Assembly: GCF_011745365.1 (NCBI RefSeq)
Contig: NW_024468917.1
Location: 2,537,501-2,601,500 of the forward strand
Direction: 5' to 3'
DNA: 64,000 nucleotides
Source: Cryphonectria parasitica EP155
Taxonomy: Eukaryota; Ascomycota; Sordariomycetes; Diaporthales; Cryphonectriaceae
Position 1 is the stretch's first letter; every line of letters begins with the position of its first letter. Under the pieces are notes generated by a model. The model was not told the DNA's origin. It made no database searches and saw only the letters and a program-made list of their open reading frames with translations. A program made the translations under genes and the position numbers. Positions 48,201 through 58,012 of this stretch are shown one piece after another.

Positions 48201-51200
48201 CCCGTACAACAAGTTTTCGTCGTTTTTGAGGCGTTGACCCTCGTCTACAACGAGGCCAACCCACTGTATGCTCTTAAAGAGCAGCCTGGTCTCTGGATCC
48301 TGGGCGGAGTCGTAGGACATGATGACCACGTGGGCTTTCATCTCCTTTGAGCCGTTGGGAAAGAGCTCGTACTTGTACGCAAGCCTCTGGGGCTCCTTGC
48401 CGCCGTGGTAAGTCACAACTCGGAGGTCGGGAGCCCACTGCTTGATCTCCCGGCGCCAGTTGGGACAGGTGGAGTTGGGTACAACGACCAAGAATGGCCA
48501 GCAGCGAGGGCCCTGAAGGGCCAACGCAGAGATCAAACTGATGACCTGGATTGTCTTTCCAAGGCCCATATCGTCTGCCAGGACAACACTGACCTGCTGC
48601 CAGAAGTTGTGGAGGAGCCAGTTCGTACCTTGGATCTGATATTTCATCAATGTGCCCGTCAGAGCACGAGGCTGCTCTTGTTTGCCGTTAGTACCGTCCT
48701 TAAACTCGACCTCTTTGTGGAAATCTAGCTCGCGGAACTTTCTGAGGCGATCCTTAATATTGGCAGCAGGCTCAGATTTGAAGTGTTTTCCGTTTAGGAA
48801 CTCCGAGTAGGCCGTGACGAAAGCTATCCAACGGTGTCCCGAGTCGAGCTCGGGAGGCTCGTCCCAGACGGCGTCGGCGTAGTCAAGTCCCTGGAACTTG
48901 ATAAGTGCTTGGTCGATCAAATACGTCTTTCGTATGTCGTCCTTTTTGGACTCGAATTGAAAGTGTCCCTTAAACCGTACGTTCAAGACCACATCAGCCA
49001 GTAGGTATTCCTCTGGGATGGCATCCTTCGCATCGAATTTGGGCAACAAGTTTGCGCCTTCATTGCGCTTCGGGAATGCGTTACGCATCGCGGCGTTTGT
49101 GACGCCGTAGACCCAGGGACCGGGCTTCCATTCGCAGTGAGCATAGGACTTTGATTCCCATTTGATGAGGTACTCCTTGTCATCCTCCTGGAGGTCAAGC
49201 ACAGTCTGACCTGACACATAGGTATCGCGGTTGACTGGCCGCCATGCCACGAGTGTCGAGATCTTGAAGCGCATGTCAAGGCAGTCCTTGCACTTCCAGT
49301 CAATTGAGTACTCATCAAGGCGATCAGCCCGAACAGTGCCTTCGACGCGCTTAACGCCGGCTGGTGGCAGATGCTCGAAGTGGTAGGCACAGTGACAGTT
49401 GACGCAACGGAAGAGGACATTGTCTGGATTGTTGATTAGACTGTCGTCAACAGGCGTGATGGGGTCCTCGCCACCATTCTCTTCTCGGAGCTTCGCCTCT
49501 GCATTGGCGGTCCGTTTTGGAGCGAAGGCCTCGCAAGCTCGGCCCTTGATCTTGCAGACTTGACAGACATCAAGGCTTGGAGAGCGGTTATCTTTCTTCT
49601 TTTTCACGCCGACACAATCCCGACACTGCAACACAAAGTGGTTCGAGCCCACCTTGGTCACAAGGTGGTCGCGAGTGCTGCGGAAGCCGAGGCAGACCTT
49701 GTGGTAACCCATGGAACAGCCCTGACAGTAGACAAAAATGCCCTTGTTAGGGGCCCTGTCGTTGCCGCCACATGTGCCACAAGTCGTGGAGTGAGAGTCT
49801 TTGAAAAGCCCCTCTGGCGTGGGCGGAAAGATCTCCTTAGCTCCTGAAACCCTCGGAGCGGCCGGAAGCTTCTCTTCCTCGGGGGCGTACATGTCCTCAT
49901 CCCATGCGGGATCGGCCATTGTCTTGGTGGATTTTGTGGCTCTGCCCGAGCGTCGAGGGGCCTCGAACTCGATATCGTCTTTGTCTTGATAAAGCTTAAG
50001 CCTGCCGTGGCCGTGTTTGACGGCATGACCACCACGTCTTCGTGGTGTCTTGTGCGGCGTGATGTCTGATTTGACGATAAAGAAGTCGTCATCACCATCT
50101 CCAAGCTCATCAGCGTCATTACCGCCGCTGGCCATGATATGACGGCTACGTCGCGATTTGCCAGGATTTCCCCGCAGATTGAAGCGGCCCTTTCGGTGGG
50201 TGTCAATGTCGTCGTCGTCGTCGTCGTCGTCAGAATCTTGCTCTTCTTCGTCGTCCTCGTCCTCTTCGTCGGCGCTTGGCAGCGCAGATCGAGTTCTGAC
50301 CCTGCGGCGCAGGCCTGCAGCCTCTGCATTCCTCTTTCGCTGCAGACGGCGACGTTTGGCGGGATGCAGGAATCCAGAGTCATCCTCATCCTCTTCATCC
50401 TCATCAAAGACATCCTCGTCAGGGTCACCAGTGAAGTCATAATCCGGGTCAGGAGCAGTCTTTCGCTTGGGTCGACCGCCAAACCCGAGGGATGTCTCGT
50501 CTTCAAGGTCATCCATAGCTTTAGGCTTGCGGTATTCAGCAAGAGCCTGTCGACCGTTGGGATAACTCGACAGCTGGTCGAATGGGACCTGATAAAGTCG
50601 ACGTCAGCTTGAGACTGCTGAATGGGTCAAAGAAATTGTCGTGTGAGGTGGCAGAAACGACCAGCGCCTGAGGCAAGAACAAGGGTGAAGCCAATTGATT
50701 GGGCTCTTTCCTCTTAAAATGGCAGTGGCCAAATAGCACAAAGGAGAGAAGAGCAGAAATGCACATGAAGGTGAGGGCAGGTGAGGAAGTGATGCTTCAA
50801 GAAGACAAATCGCTCTTGAAGGGGGAAAGGTGAAGCGTCGCTGATGATTTTACCAGAGGCTGTGGTGGGACAGCGAGGAAATATTCAGAGAGGGAGGGGC
50901 ACACCATGGTGAACAGCCAGTTCAAGAATTAAGCATAACTGCTTGGCTGCAACAAGGCTGTTTCTGAGGGTGATGCGTCTCAACGCGTCTGAGAAATGCT
51001 ATTGGAGAAGAAAAGATGATAATCACTACAGCTGGCCTCTGAGAGATGGGATGAGAGAAGCTGAGCTTTGGGGAAAGGTCGTGATGCAAGTTTCAGCTGG
51101 GGAGGGAGGGACTAGTCGAGAAAGGCGATGAATGTGGGACAGAGAGAAAGGCGATGAATGTGGGACAGAGAGAAAGATTGCCTGTCAAGAGAAAGAAAGA

Positions 51201-52171
51201 AAAAGGCCAGACAAGAAAGCAAAGGGCCTTTTGGCGACATCCTATGCTCAAGTCTTGCAGGTGAAAGAGAGGGGGGAGGGGGGGGGGGCAGGGTCAAGCA
51301 GGTGCAAGTGAAAAAGATTAGAGGCATGAACGGAGGCTTCGCATGTAAGGCTCGCACGTGCAACATTGCTCCAGCATTCTTCTCCAGCAACCTGTACAGA
51401 GACTTCTTCTTGAGGGAATGAATTGCTCGTAGTACTATTGCAGAAGAAGCTTACCTGATCGATGTGACCGTCCTCGAACTCAACGGACAGCCAAGTTTCC
51501 CCTGGTACACCGGTGGAGATCTTCTCCAGCACCCGGTATATCTCGTCGCCCGGAGGAATGGGCTGATACTCGCGCGCAACTTGCGATGGCAGAGGGTTGA
51601 TGACGATGTCAAAGCGGAAGGCGGGAGGTTTTGAGGATTTAGACTCTGGCTTTGGCTGAACCTTGGGCTCTGGTGATAACGGCATCGAATTGGGTCTGTC
51701 TCGGGATCCGGATCTCGAACTCTCTGAAAGATTCAATTTGGACCTGGGCTTGCGGTTTGAGCTTGAAGGTCCCCGGCCTGACCTGGCCTTTGCTGATCGA
51801 GGTGTTCGGGAGACAACCTTGGCATTTTCGTACGCAATTTCATCCTCATCATCTTCTTGGTCCTTTGAACCGTTCCCTGACGAAAGCTGGGTATTGCCTG
51901 AGCCATTTGTCACCCCAAAGCCAGGAGCATGCAGTGAGGCTGCAGCCTTGTCCTTCTCTTCCAGATCAACATGTTGTTCTATCGACTCCATTGGTGCCAT
52001 CAGGGCCATTGGTGCTGGCGGCGCTGGACCTGGTAGGTGCTCATTGTTGCTGTCATCATCTGATGTATCTGCAGTCATGGGCAGGGCCGACTCGAAGACG
52101 AATTCTGTGGGCATCTTGGGAGGCTGAAGCATGGCCAGCAGCTCCTCGTCCGAGTTTTGAGGCTCATCCAT
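45292..52171 (-). CDS. mit1: SNF2-family chromatin remodeller Mit1-like (SHREC), PHD, chromo and helicase domains
   Basis: Mi-2/CHD-like ATPase; the fission-yeast homologue Mit1 is the remodeller of the SHREC silencing complex. Exons 52171-51455, 50588-46878, 46817-45869 and a last exon starting at 45779 or 45716 and ending at 45292; both versions stay in frame (about 1954 or 1933 residues). The 866-nt first intron joins VEFEDGHIDQ to VPFDQLSSYPNGRQALAEY. Order: acidic and basic N-terminus; PHD-type Cys/His cluster (CGTCGG, YCQGCSMGYHKVC, about 507-560) and a second Cys-rich block; chromo-like YLIKWESKSYAHCEW; SNF2 ATPase with LADDMGLGKT (about 911), motif II DEGQ (about 1022) and RAHRIGQ (about 1310); disordered Pro/Ser tail with repeats; C-terminal CTKCLLYHPATIRC zinc knuckle. 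Large, single gene, same strand as the CCCH gene. The last intron is the weak point (donor GTCGCT). Confidence 0.88.
51121..51176. repeat. Perfect 26-bp tandem duplication inside the long mit1 intron
   Basis: A 26-base unit at 51121-51146 is repeated exactly at 51147-51172 and followed by the first four bases of a third copy. It lies in the 866-nt intron. The unit is GA-rich at its ends. Confidence 0.95.
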
Positions 52172-52702
52172 CTTGTCTGATCGCAATGCAGCCTATCGTG
52201 GAGGCAGGTCTTGAAAATCACAGTGCTTCACCTGCACATGCTTGTAATTAGTATTTTGACTACCCCAGCTGGCCTGTAGACGGTCGGGGAACTGTCACAA
52301 ACCTCGAATGGACACATGGTTGTAAGGACAGAGCGCAGATCTCCTATTGTCTGTTATAAACCCAATGCCTTGAGTGAAGGTTGTCGTTCAATTGATTACG
52401 AGACCAAAGTTAGACGCGACGCGCCTAAGAAGGGCCCCTACCTATTTACCCTACCCACCTCAGCAGCAGGTACTGAGCGGGGTCTTTTCACAGAGGTACT
52501 CTTGTACTTGTACACTGTAGCACTGTTGCATCATACATGCGCTAGACATGATCCCTGAATGCCTCCCAGGGACCCCTGCACAAAAAGTTATTTAGCAGCA
52601 TGTGCTACTGGACAATCTTCTTTCTCACAGCCAAATTTTTCTGCAGTTCTTGCAATTGTCTTCCACAAAAGAGTCTGATCTACGGCTGCCCCTTACCATG
52701 CG
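52172..52702. promoter_or_regulatory. Divergent promoter region of mit1 and MRM1
   Basis: About 530 bases separate the two divergent starts. A shared bidirectional promoter is inferred from layout only. I see no clear TATA box or named factor site. Confidence 0.5.
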
Positions 52703-54655
52703 ATGAGACTTATCAACAAATTGCCCTTGCTTGGGCTTGGGTGCAATCCCTCTATCCGACCAACCCTCCTCCTCCTCCTCCTCCCCCCCACCCTCACCCT
52801 CGCCAGAAACGCCTCCCGCCTCTCCGGTATCCACGATGGTCTCAGACGATCCGAGCGCGCAAGACCACAAGGCTCCAGCCCCAGGGAGATCCGCCGGGCA
52901 CCCGAGGACGAGCCATACATGACCCCATCCGAACGCCTGCGGGCACGAGCGCTGGCGCGGCAGAACCCTATCACCTACAAAATCCGGAAGGGCAAAAAAG
53001 ATATTACAGAGCCCGCCGGGCCGCCGCGCAAGTCAAGAGCAGCCCGCTTGTCTGACCCTCGAGATCCCCTCGGGTCTGGAAGCCTCCTGAAGAAATTTAG
53101 AACCGGGACGCTTGTCAAGGAGCTGAGGGAAGAGGGCGGGCTCGGTGGGGATGGCAATCTGCAGCACGATGATTTCTCCAGGCAGTTGCTGGCTAGAGAG
53201 GTCGAGCAGCTGATGGATTCTCGCAAGACGCCAGGCAGGAGGGAACGAGTTAGACCCTGGGAGACGGAACGTCAAGAGGCTCGACCCGCGCGGCATAGTC
53301 ATCCGGAGGACAGGTCCTCGGTATACCTTGGGAATGATGAGTGGGATACGGAGAGACCTCGTGGCAGACAAGACTTTGGCCGAGACAGACGCAGTGTACA
53401 GACCTCCCGCGACGAACCCAGCTTTGGTCAGAGGAGGCGTGAGTTTGAGAAGGCTCGCGACGAAAGACGCGACTTTGGCAGACCCAACCGAGGCGAGTCT
53501 GATAGGTTCAGGACCCGTGGCGAGGATGACTTCGAAGTGGAACGTCCCAGGGTCCGACGGGACAATGAGTGGTCGCAGCTGCCGGATGAGACTTTTCCTG
53601 ACGCTCAAGAGAGACGAACAAGAAGAAGAGATGGAGATCAAGAGGACGACTATACGGCCAGCGAGATGCCAGAAAAGAAGAAGAAAAAGTACGAGCCACC
53701 CATGTCACTACCTTACACCACGGCAGCATCTCAATTCTTGTACGGCACCTCCACCGTCGAGGCTGCGCTGGAGGCTAGCCGTCGGAAACTCTACAAGCTG
53801 TATATCTATCAGGGTGGAAACCGGCGGAACCAAGCAAAGGACGAGTACTTGTCGGAGCTGGCATGGAAGAGAGGCGTCAAGGTTGACTATGTCGGAGAAG
53901 ACGGGCTCGCACTGATGAACAAGATGAGTGGCACTCGTCCGCATAACGGCTACGTTCTCGAGGCATCGCCTCTGCCCCAGCTGCCGATCAGAGCTCTCGG
54001 TGAGGTGTCGGCCGAGGAAAGCTGGCCGGGCTTCCGGGTTTCTGTGGGGCACCAGTCCTTGGAAGAAGTTTCCATCAACGGTACTTCGGAGTTCATCATC
54101 ACAGAGCCGGGCGCACACAAGCCGCTCGTGCTGTATGTGGACCAGGTCCTGGACCCAGGCAACCTGGGTGCCATCATCAGGACAGCCAGCTTCATGGGGG
54201 TCACAGCAGTCGCCGTGTCGAGGAGGGGTTCTGCCCCCGTGACGCCGGTGGTGCTGAAGGCGTCGGCAGGTGCTGCTGAGAACTTGACGATGTTCATGGT
54301 CGACTCGCCTGTGGACTTTGTGAACGAGTCCAAGGAGAACGGGTGGAAGATCTATGCCGCTGTGCCGCCCAAGCCAGGGTCAGAGCGCAAGCAGGTGGAC
54401 ACGCGGACCGTGGAGAAGACGGATCCTCTCCTGAAGGACCCTTGCGTCTTGGTGATGGGCAGCGAAGGGGAAGGGCTCTCGCGCCAGCTCCGAAGGGCAG
54501 CAGATTTCGAGGTCAGCATAGCGAACATGTCGGGATCCAAGGTTGTGGACAGCTTGAATGTCAGCGTGGCCACCGGCCTGTTGTGCTCGGCCTTTGTCAG
54601 GGGAAAGAGTCAAGCGCTTGACAGCGGCGTCGAGGATGCCGGAGCGCTTTTTTAA
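52703..54655 (+). CDS. MRM1: Mitochondrial rRNA 2'-O-ribose methyltransferase (MRM1/PET56, SpoU/TrmH family)
   Basis: Methylates a ribose (Gm) in the peptidyl-transferase region of the mitochondrial large rRNA; needed for mitoribosome assembly. A single exon of 650 residues. The N-terminus (MRLINKLPLLGLGC, later RNASRLSGIHDGLRR) is basic and hydrophobic, as in a mitochondrial presequence. A substrate-binding domain starts near FLYGTSTVEAALEASRRKL (about residue 340). The SPOUT knot carries motif 1 DQVLDPGNLGAIIRTASFMG (about 480), motif 2 VMGSEGEGLSRQ (about 583) and motif 3 DSLNVSVATGLL (about 615). Between presequence and domain lies a long charged region (about 100-330) rich in Arg, Asp and Glu, which makes the protein much longer than the yeast one. 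A poly(A) signal follows at 54702. Confidence 0.93.
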   Translation: MRLINKLPLLGLGCNPSIRPTLLLLLLPPTLTLARNASRLSGIHDGLRRSERARPQGSSPREIRRAPEDEPYMTPSERLRARALARQNPITYKIRKGKKDITEPAGPPRKSRAARLSDPRDPLGSGSLLKKFRTGTLVKELREEGGLGGDGNLQHDDFSRQLLAREVEQLMDSRKTPGRRERVRPWETERQEARPARHSHPEDRSSVYLGNDEWDTERPRGRQDFGRDRRSVQTSRDEPSFGQRRREFEKARDERRDFGRPNRGESDRFRTRGEDDFEVERPRVRRDNEWSQLPDETFPDAQERRTRRRDGDQEDDYTASEMPEKKKKKYEPPMSLPYTTAASQFLYGTSTVEAALEASRRKLYKLYIYQGGNRRNQAKDEYLSELAWKRGVKVDYVGEDGLALMNKMSGTRPHNGYVLEASPLPQLPIRALGEVSAEESWPGFRVSVGHQSLEEVSINGTSEFIITEPGAHKPLVLYVDQVLDPGNLGAIIRTASFMGVTAVAVSRRGSAPVTPVVLKASAGAAENLTMFMVDSPVDFVNESKENGWKIYAAVPPKPGSERKQVDTRTVEKTDPLLKDPCVLVMGSEGEGLSRQLRRAADFEVSIANMSGSKVVDSLNVSVATGLLCSAFVRGKSQALDSGVEDAGALF

Positions 54656-54701
54656 ACAAATAGCATGCATGTCAAGAAATATCTCCCTAGTGAATATACC
54701 T

Positions 54702-54707
54702 AATAAA
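54702..54707 (+). terminator. AATAAA polyadenylation signal of MRM1
   Basis: AATAAA lies 47 bases after the MRM1 stop codon, in an AT-rich 3' flank. Confidence 0.6.
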
Positions 54708-55316
54708 TTCCCTGTCATGTGGCAACTCCCGATTGTTTATTGAACAAGCCTCTCTCTATTCACGTTTGAAACACCTGGTCGGATGAAATTGAAGACGATT
54801 TGTGTATGTATACGTAAATATGATACTGAGAGAGATTATTGGTTCTACAAACTAATATATTTTTCTTTGGGGGGTCACTCAAGGAGTCTGGTGTATTCTT
54901 CCTTCAGTGTTGGTTGTGGGTAGTGAGTGGGTGGCTCTTGACCCCAGCACCAGCCACCTGGAATACTGATGCCGACTTCCCGCAGCGCACTCAACCACCA
55001 AATTTCGCTGACGTGCCACTCGCCCAAGCAACTATAACTATATTGACATCATATCTCGACTTTTCACGAACCCCTTCCAACCTCGTCGTTGTCATCATCA
55101 TCATTCCCTCTTAAATCGAACATGATGGATACCATTCAGCGATAACCGTTATCTTTTCAACTCTCACTCCTGTTTTCCTTCTCTTTTTAGGGCGGCCGAA
55201 GTGGGTCAGCCTAATTGGCGAGAGCCTCACACGACCTTCAGAAAAGCTCACCGTGGTCATCATATCGCACATACATCGCTGGAGCCCCATTGTTTGGACG
55301 GCGATCCTTAGCTAAG
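54708..55316. other. Intergenic region and promoter of the GPI-protein gene
   Basis: 3' flank of MRM1 followed by upstream DNA of the cysteine-rich gene. A CT-rich leader-like stretch lies at 55150-55190. The frame of the downstream gene is open from 55215, but the first ATG with a signal peptide is at 55317. Confidence 0.55.
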
Positions 55317-56658
55317 ATGCTGGCTTTATCATCATCACTGAGGCTTCCCGTCTCCCTGCTGCTGCTTCTGGCGGCACAGGTCAAAGACATCAACGCCGAC
55401 CAAGGTCTGCCCACAGCCATCCGAAAGATGGGCAGCGACCCAGGAGAGAAGTTCTTGGATGAGTACCTTGGGTTTGCGGCCGGCGACGAGGTCACACAGG
55501 TCGGTACTCAGGCACGAGCAGCGGTGCCGGCCTCAGGCGTTCTCACGGCCGAAGAGGAGGAACCTTTGGCAGCCAACGCATCAGCATCGATACCCTTCCG
55601 CGCCCCTTTCGCAGCGCACTTCTTCTCAGGCGTGGAGGAGAATCTGGAGGACAGAGATGCTCGGGACGTGTGGGATCTGTATAGGAGGGCCAAGCTCATC
55701 GAGGTGAGGTTAGGGAAGAGGGCCTATGCCTGTCCGACTGGGACGTCAGACTGCTCGTCAATCGGCTACCCCGACAGCTGCTGTCAGTCGGGAACGACCT
55801 GCGTCAAGATCACAGACACGGGCTTGGGCTCTGTGGGGTGTTGTCCAGACAGCGAGTCCTGCTCGGGCTCGATCGCATGCTCAGGGAGCCAGCAGGGGTG
55901 TTCTTCCGAGTCTGGTGGAGGGTGCTGCATCGATGGGTTCGCATGCGCAAGCGTTGGGTGTAAGTCCATTCGCAGAGCTCCCTCCTGTCTCCTCCCCAGG
56001 AGGAAAGTCTTGATATCTAACAAACCACACAGGCACACAGACTAGCGTCGCTACAGCTACAATGACCATGACGAGCAGTACTTCTCAAGCCACATCTACT
56101 CAGAGTACAACTACTGAGACCAAGACAAGTTCCACCAGCACGAGCAGCCAAACCGCAACGACCGTAACTTCAACGACAGACACTACCGCCGGCGCCTCAG
56201 CACCAGTCCGCCCCACTTCAGTCTCGGGCTCATCGTCCTCCACCAGCTCAGGATATTGCCCTATAGGCTTCTATGCGTGCTCAGCTGTATACGGTGGAGG
56301 CTGCTGCCAGACCGGCCGAGACTGCCAGACGACATCCTGTCCATCCACAGCATCGTCGACCATCATCTCCAGCGGCGTGACCATCGTCGTGCCGGCGAGC
56401 GATGTTCCTACTACCACGACAGGAACCTGTGCGGGAGGCTGGTCCATGTGCCCCTCGAGCGCGGGCGCCCTTGCTGGGTGTTGTCCCACTGGGTATAGCT
56501 GTGGCACAGCCAGCTGCTTCCTTGCATCTGCTAGTGCTACGGCCAGCGTGGCGAAGGAGCTGCCTGACAGCTCTGGTGGAAAGAGGGTAGAGCTGTCACA
56601 TATTGCCACGATGATACCCGCCCTTGTGAGCTTCGCTTTTGGTATGGCATTGTTGTAG
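55317..56658 (+). CDS. Secreted cysteine-rich GPI-anchored surface protein
   Basis: Exons 55317-55959 and 56033-56658 (73-nt intron) join in frame to 422 residues. The start at 55317 gives a signal peptide (MLALSSSLRLPVSLLLLLAA). Then follow a pro-like region with acidic stretches (EEEEPLAANAS; one N-glycosylation site), a long Cys-rich module (CPTGTSDC, DSCCQSGTTC, GCCPDSESC, GGCCIDGFAC), a Ser/Thr-rich stalk of about 60 residues, two more short Cys modules (CPIGFYAC with GGGCCQTGRDC; CAGGWSMC with AGCCPTGYSC), and a C-terminal hydrophobic segment after PDSSGGKRVELSH, as in a GPI-attachment signal. It probably sits on the plasma membrane or in the wall. No enzymatic motif is seen; the exact role is unknown. 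Confidence 0.85.
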
Positions 56659-56882
56659 ACTGGATAGAGAGTGTGTGACCCCTGTTTGAAACAGACAAGC
56701 AAAGGTTCGGCGCCATGATGACATGAGGGTTTCTACGTCGATACGGCTATCCAATGATACACCTATTGGGTTTGATATATACCAACCAAGCCGAGCAGCT
56801 AATCCACAAAGAACTGAATAGATGATCCACACCCAAAACGCCCCCTAATTTCTTACCACCTGACCTGTCTTCACGAATGAGT

Positions 56883-58012
56883 CTAGTTCACCAGACATGC
56901 CTTAACCAGTGCAGTGTCAGTCCAGGTGTTGCCCTGCTCGGTAGGCGTCTCGACCAGCTCATAGGTCGAGTCAAACGATCCGGCCGCCCAGCCCACGACA
57001 CCCAGGTACACATCACTGTTCTGCTTCACAAAGTCGATCTGGGCGCACAGGTCTGTCTCGCAGCTCTGCGTGTTGCCGCCGCCGGTCTCGGTATTGAGCG
57101 CCTGACGCCCGTTGGCCCGCAGCCAGGTTGCGAGCGGCTGGAAGGCGCTGTCGATGTTGTTGGTGGTGCACTCGGTGTGGGTGCCGCTGTTGTCTGCGTC
57201 CAGGTATTTGTGCACGTCGAAGATGATGTTGGTGGTGCTGCCGTCCGGGTTCGACACGTTCAGCAGGGCAGGGCCGGCCTCGGTCGGCAGCGTCTGGGCG
57301 GAGCTGTAGGAACTACCGGGGATGAGGATCATGCTGTCGGGCGCGACGGCGCGGATGGCGGTGACGACCTTCTGCACGGTGGCGGCCCACGTCGTGATCG
57401 AGGGGAGGTCGTGCGGCTCGTTCATGACGCCGAAGATGACCTCGGTGTTGCTGCCGTACTTGGTCGCGAGCTGCGTCCACAGCGAGACGAACTGGTCGTC
57501 CGTGGGGCCGCCCGAGGACCCAATCACCTGGCCGTTCCACCGGGCGTAGTTGTGGATGTCGACAATGCATGACGCCCCCGTCTGCAGGCAGGCCTGGACG
57601 AGCTGGTCGTACTGGCCTGCCTTGGTGGCGTCCAGCTGGCCCCCGAGCTGGTTGTTGACGAGCCACTGCCAGCCGACGGGGAGGCGGAAGATGTTGAACT
57701 TGTCGTCGTTCACGAAGTGGCTCATCTGGCCTGCGCCGTCTGGGCCGCCGAGCGCCGTCAGTGGCGGGTATGCCTTGGTGGTGTCACAAGTGCCGTCCGT
57801 CGTGCAGCCGAAATCGAAGCCGGCTATGTTGGTCCCCACTGGAGAGGAAGAGCGTTTACAGTCAGTATGGAGGAGGATGGGGGGACAATGGTTTGGGGCC
57901 ACGCACTATATTGGAGTGTGCCAGTGGCATTCTGCCTCTGTACGAGTCCTCGAGGGATACTCGCGGCAGAGGCGAGACCAGCCAAGGCCAGAGCAAATAC
58001 GGGGGAATGCAT
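56883..58012 (-). CDS. Secreted GH5 endo-beta-1,4-glucanase (cellulase)
   Basis: Cleaves internal beta-1,4 bonds of cellulose outside the cell. Exons 58012-57907 and 57838-56883 (68-nt intron) join in frame to 353 residues. An N-terminal signal peptide (MHSPVFALALAGLASAAS) is followed by a short pro-like stretch. The catalytic domain has GTNIAGFDFGCTT, FRLPVGWQWLVNNQLGG, VDIHNYARWNG, the acid/base Glu in GVMNEPHD (about residue 175) and the nucleophile Glu in LNTETGGG (about 285). This matches GH5 subfamily 5, the group of Trichoderma Cel5A (EGII), but there is no CBM1 cellulose-binding module. A TATAAAG element lies about 160 bases upstream at 58171-58177. It is divergent from cellobiose dehydrogenase. 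Confidence 0.94.
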
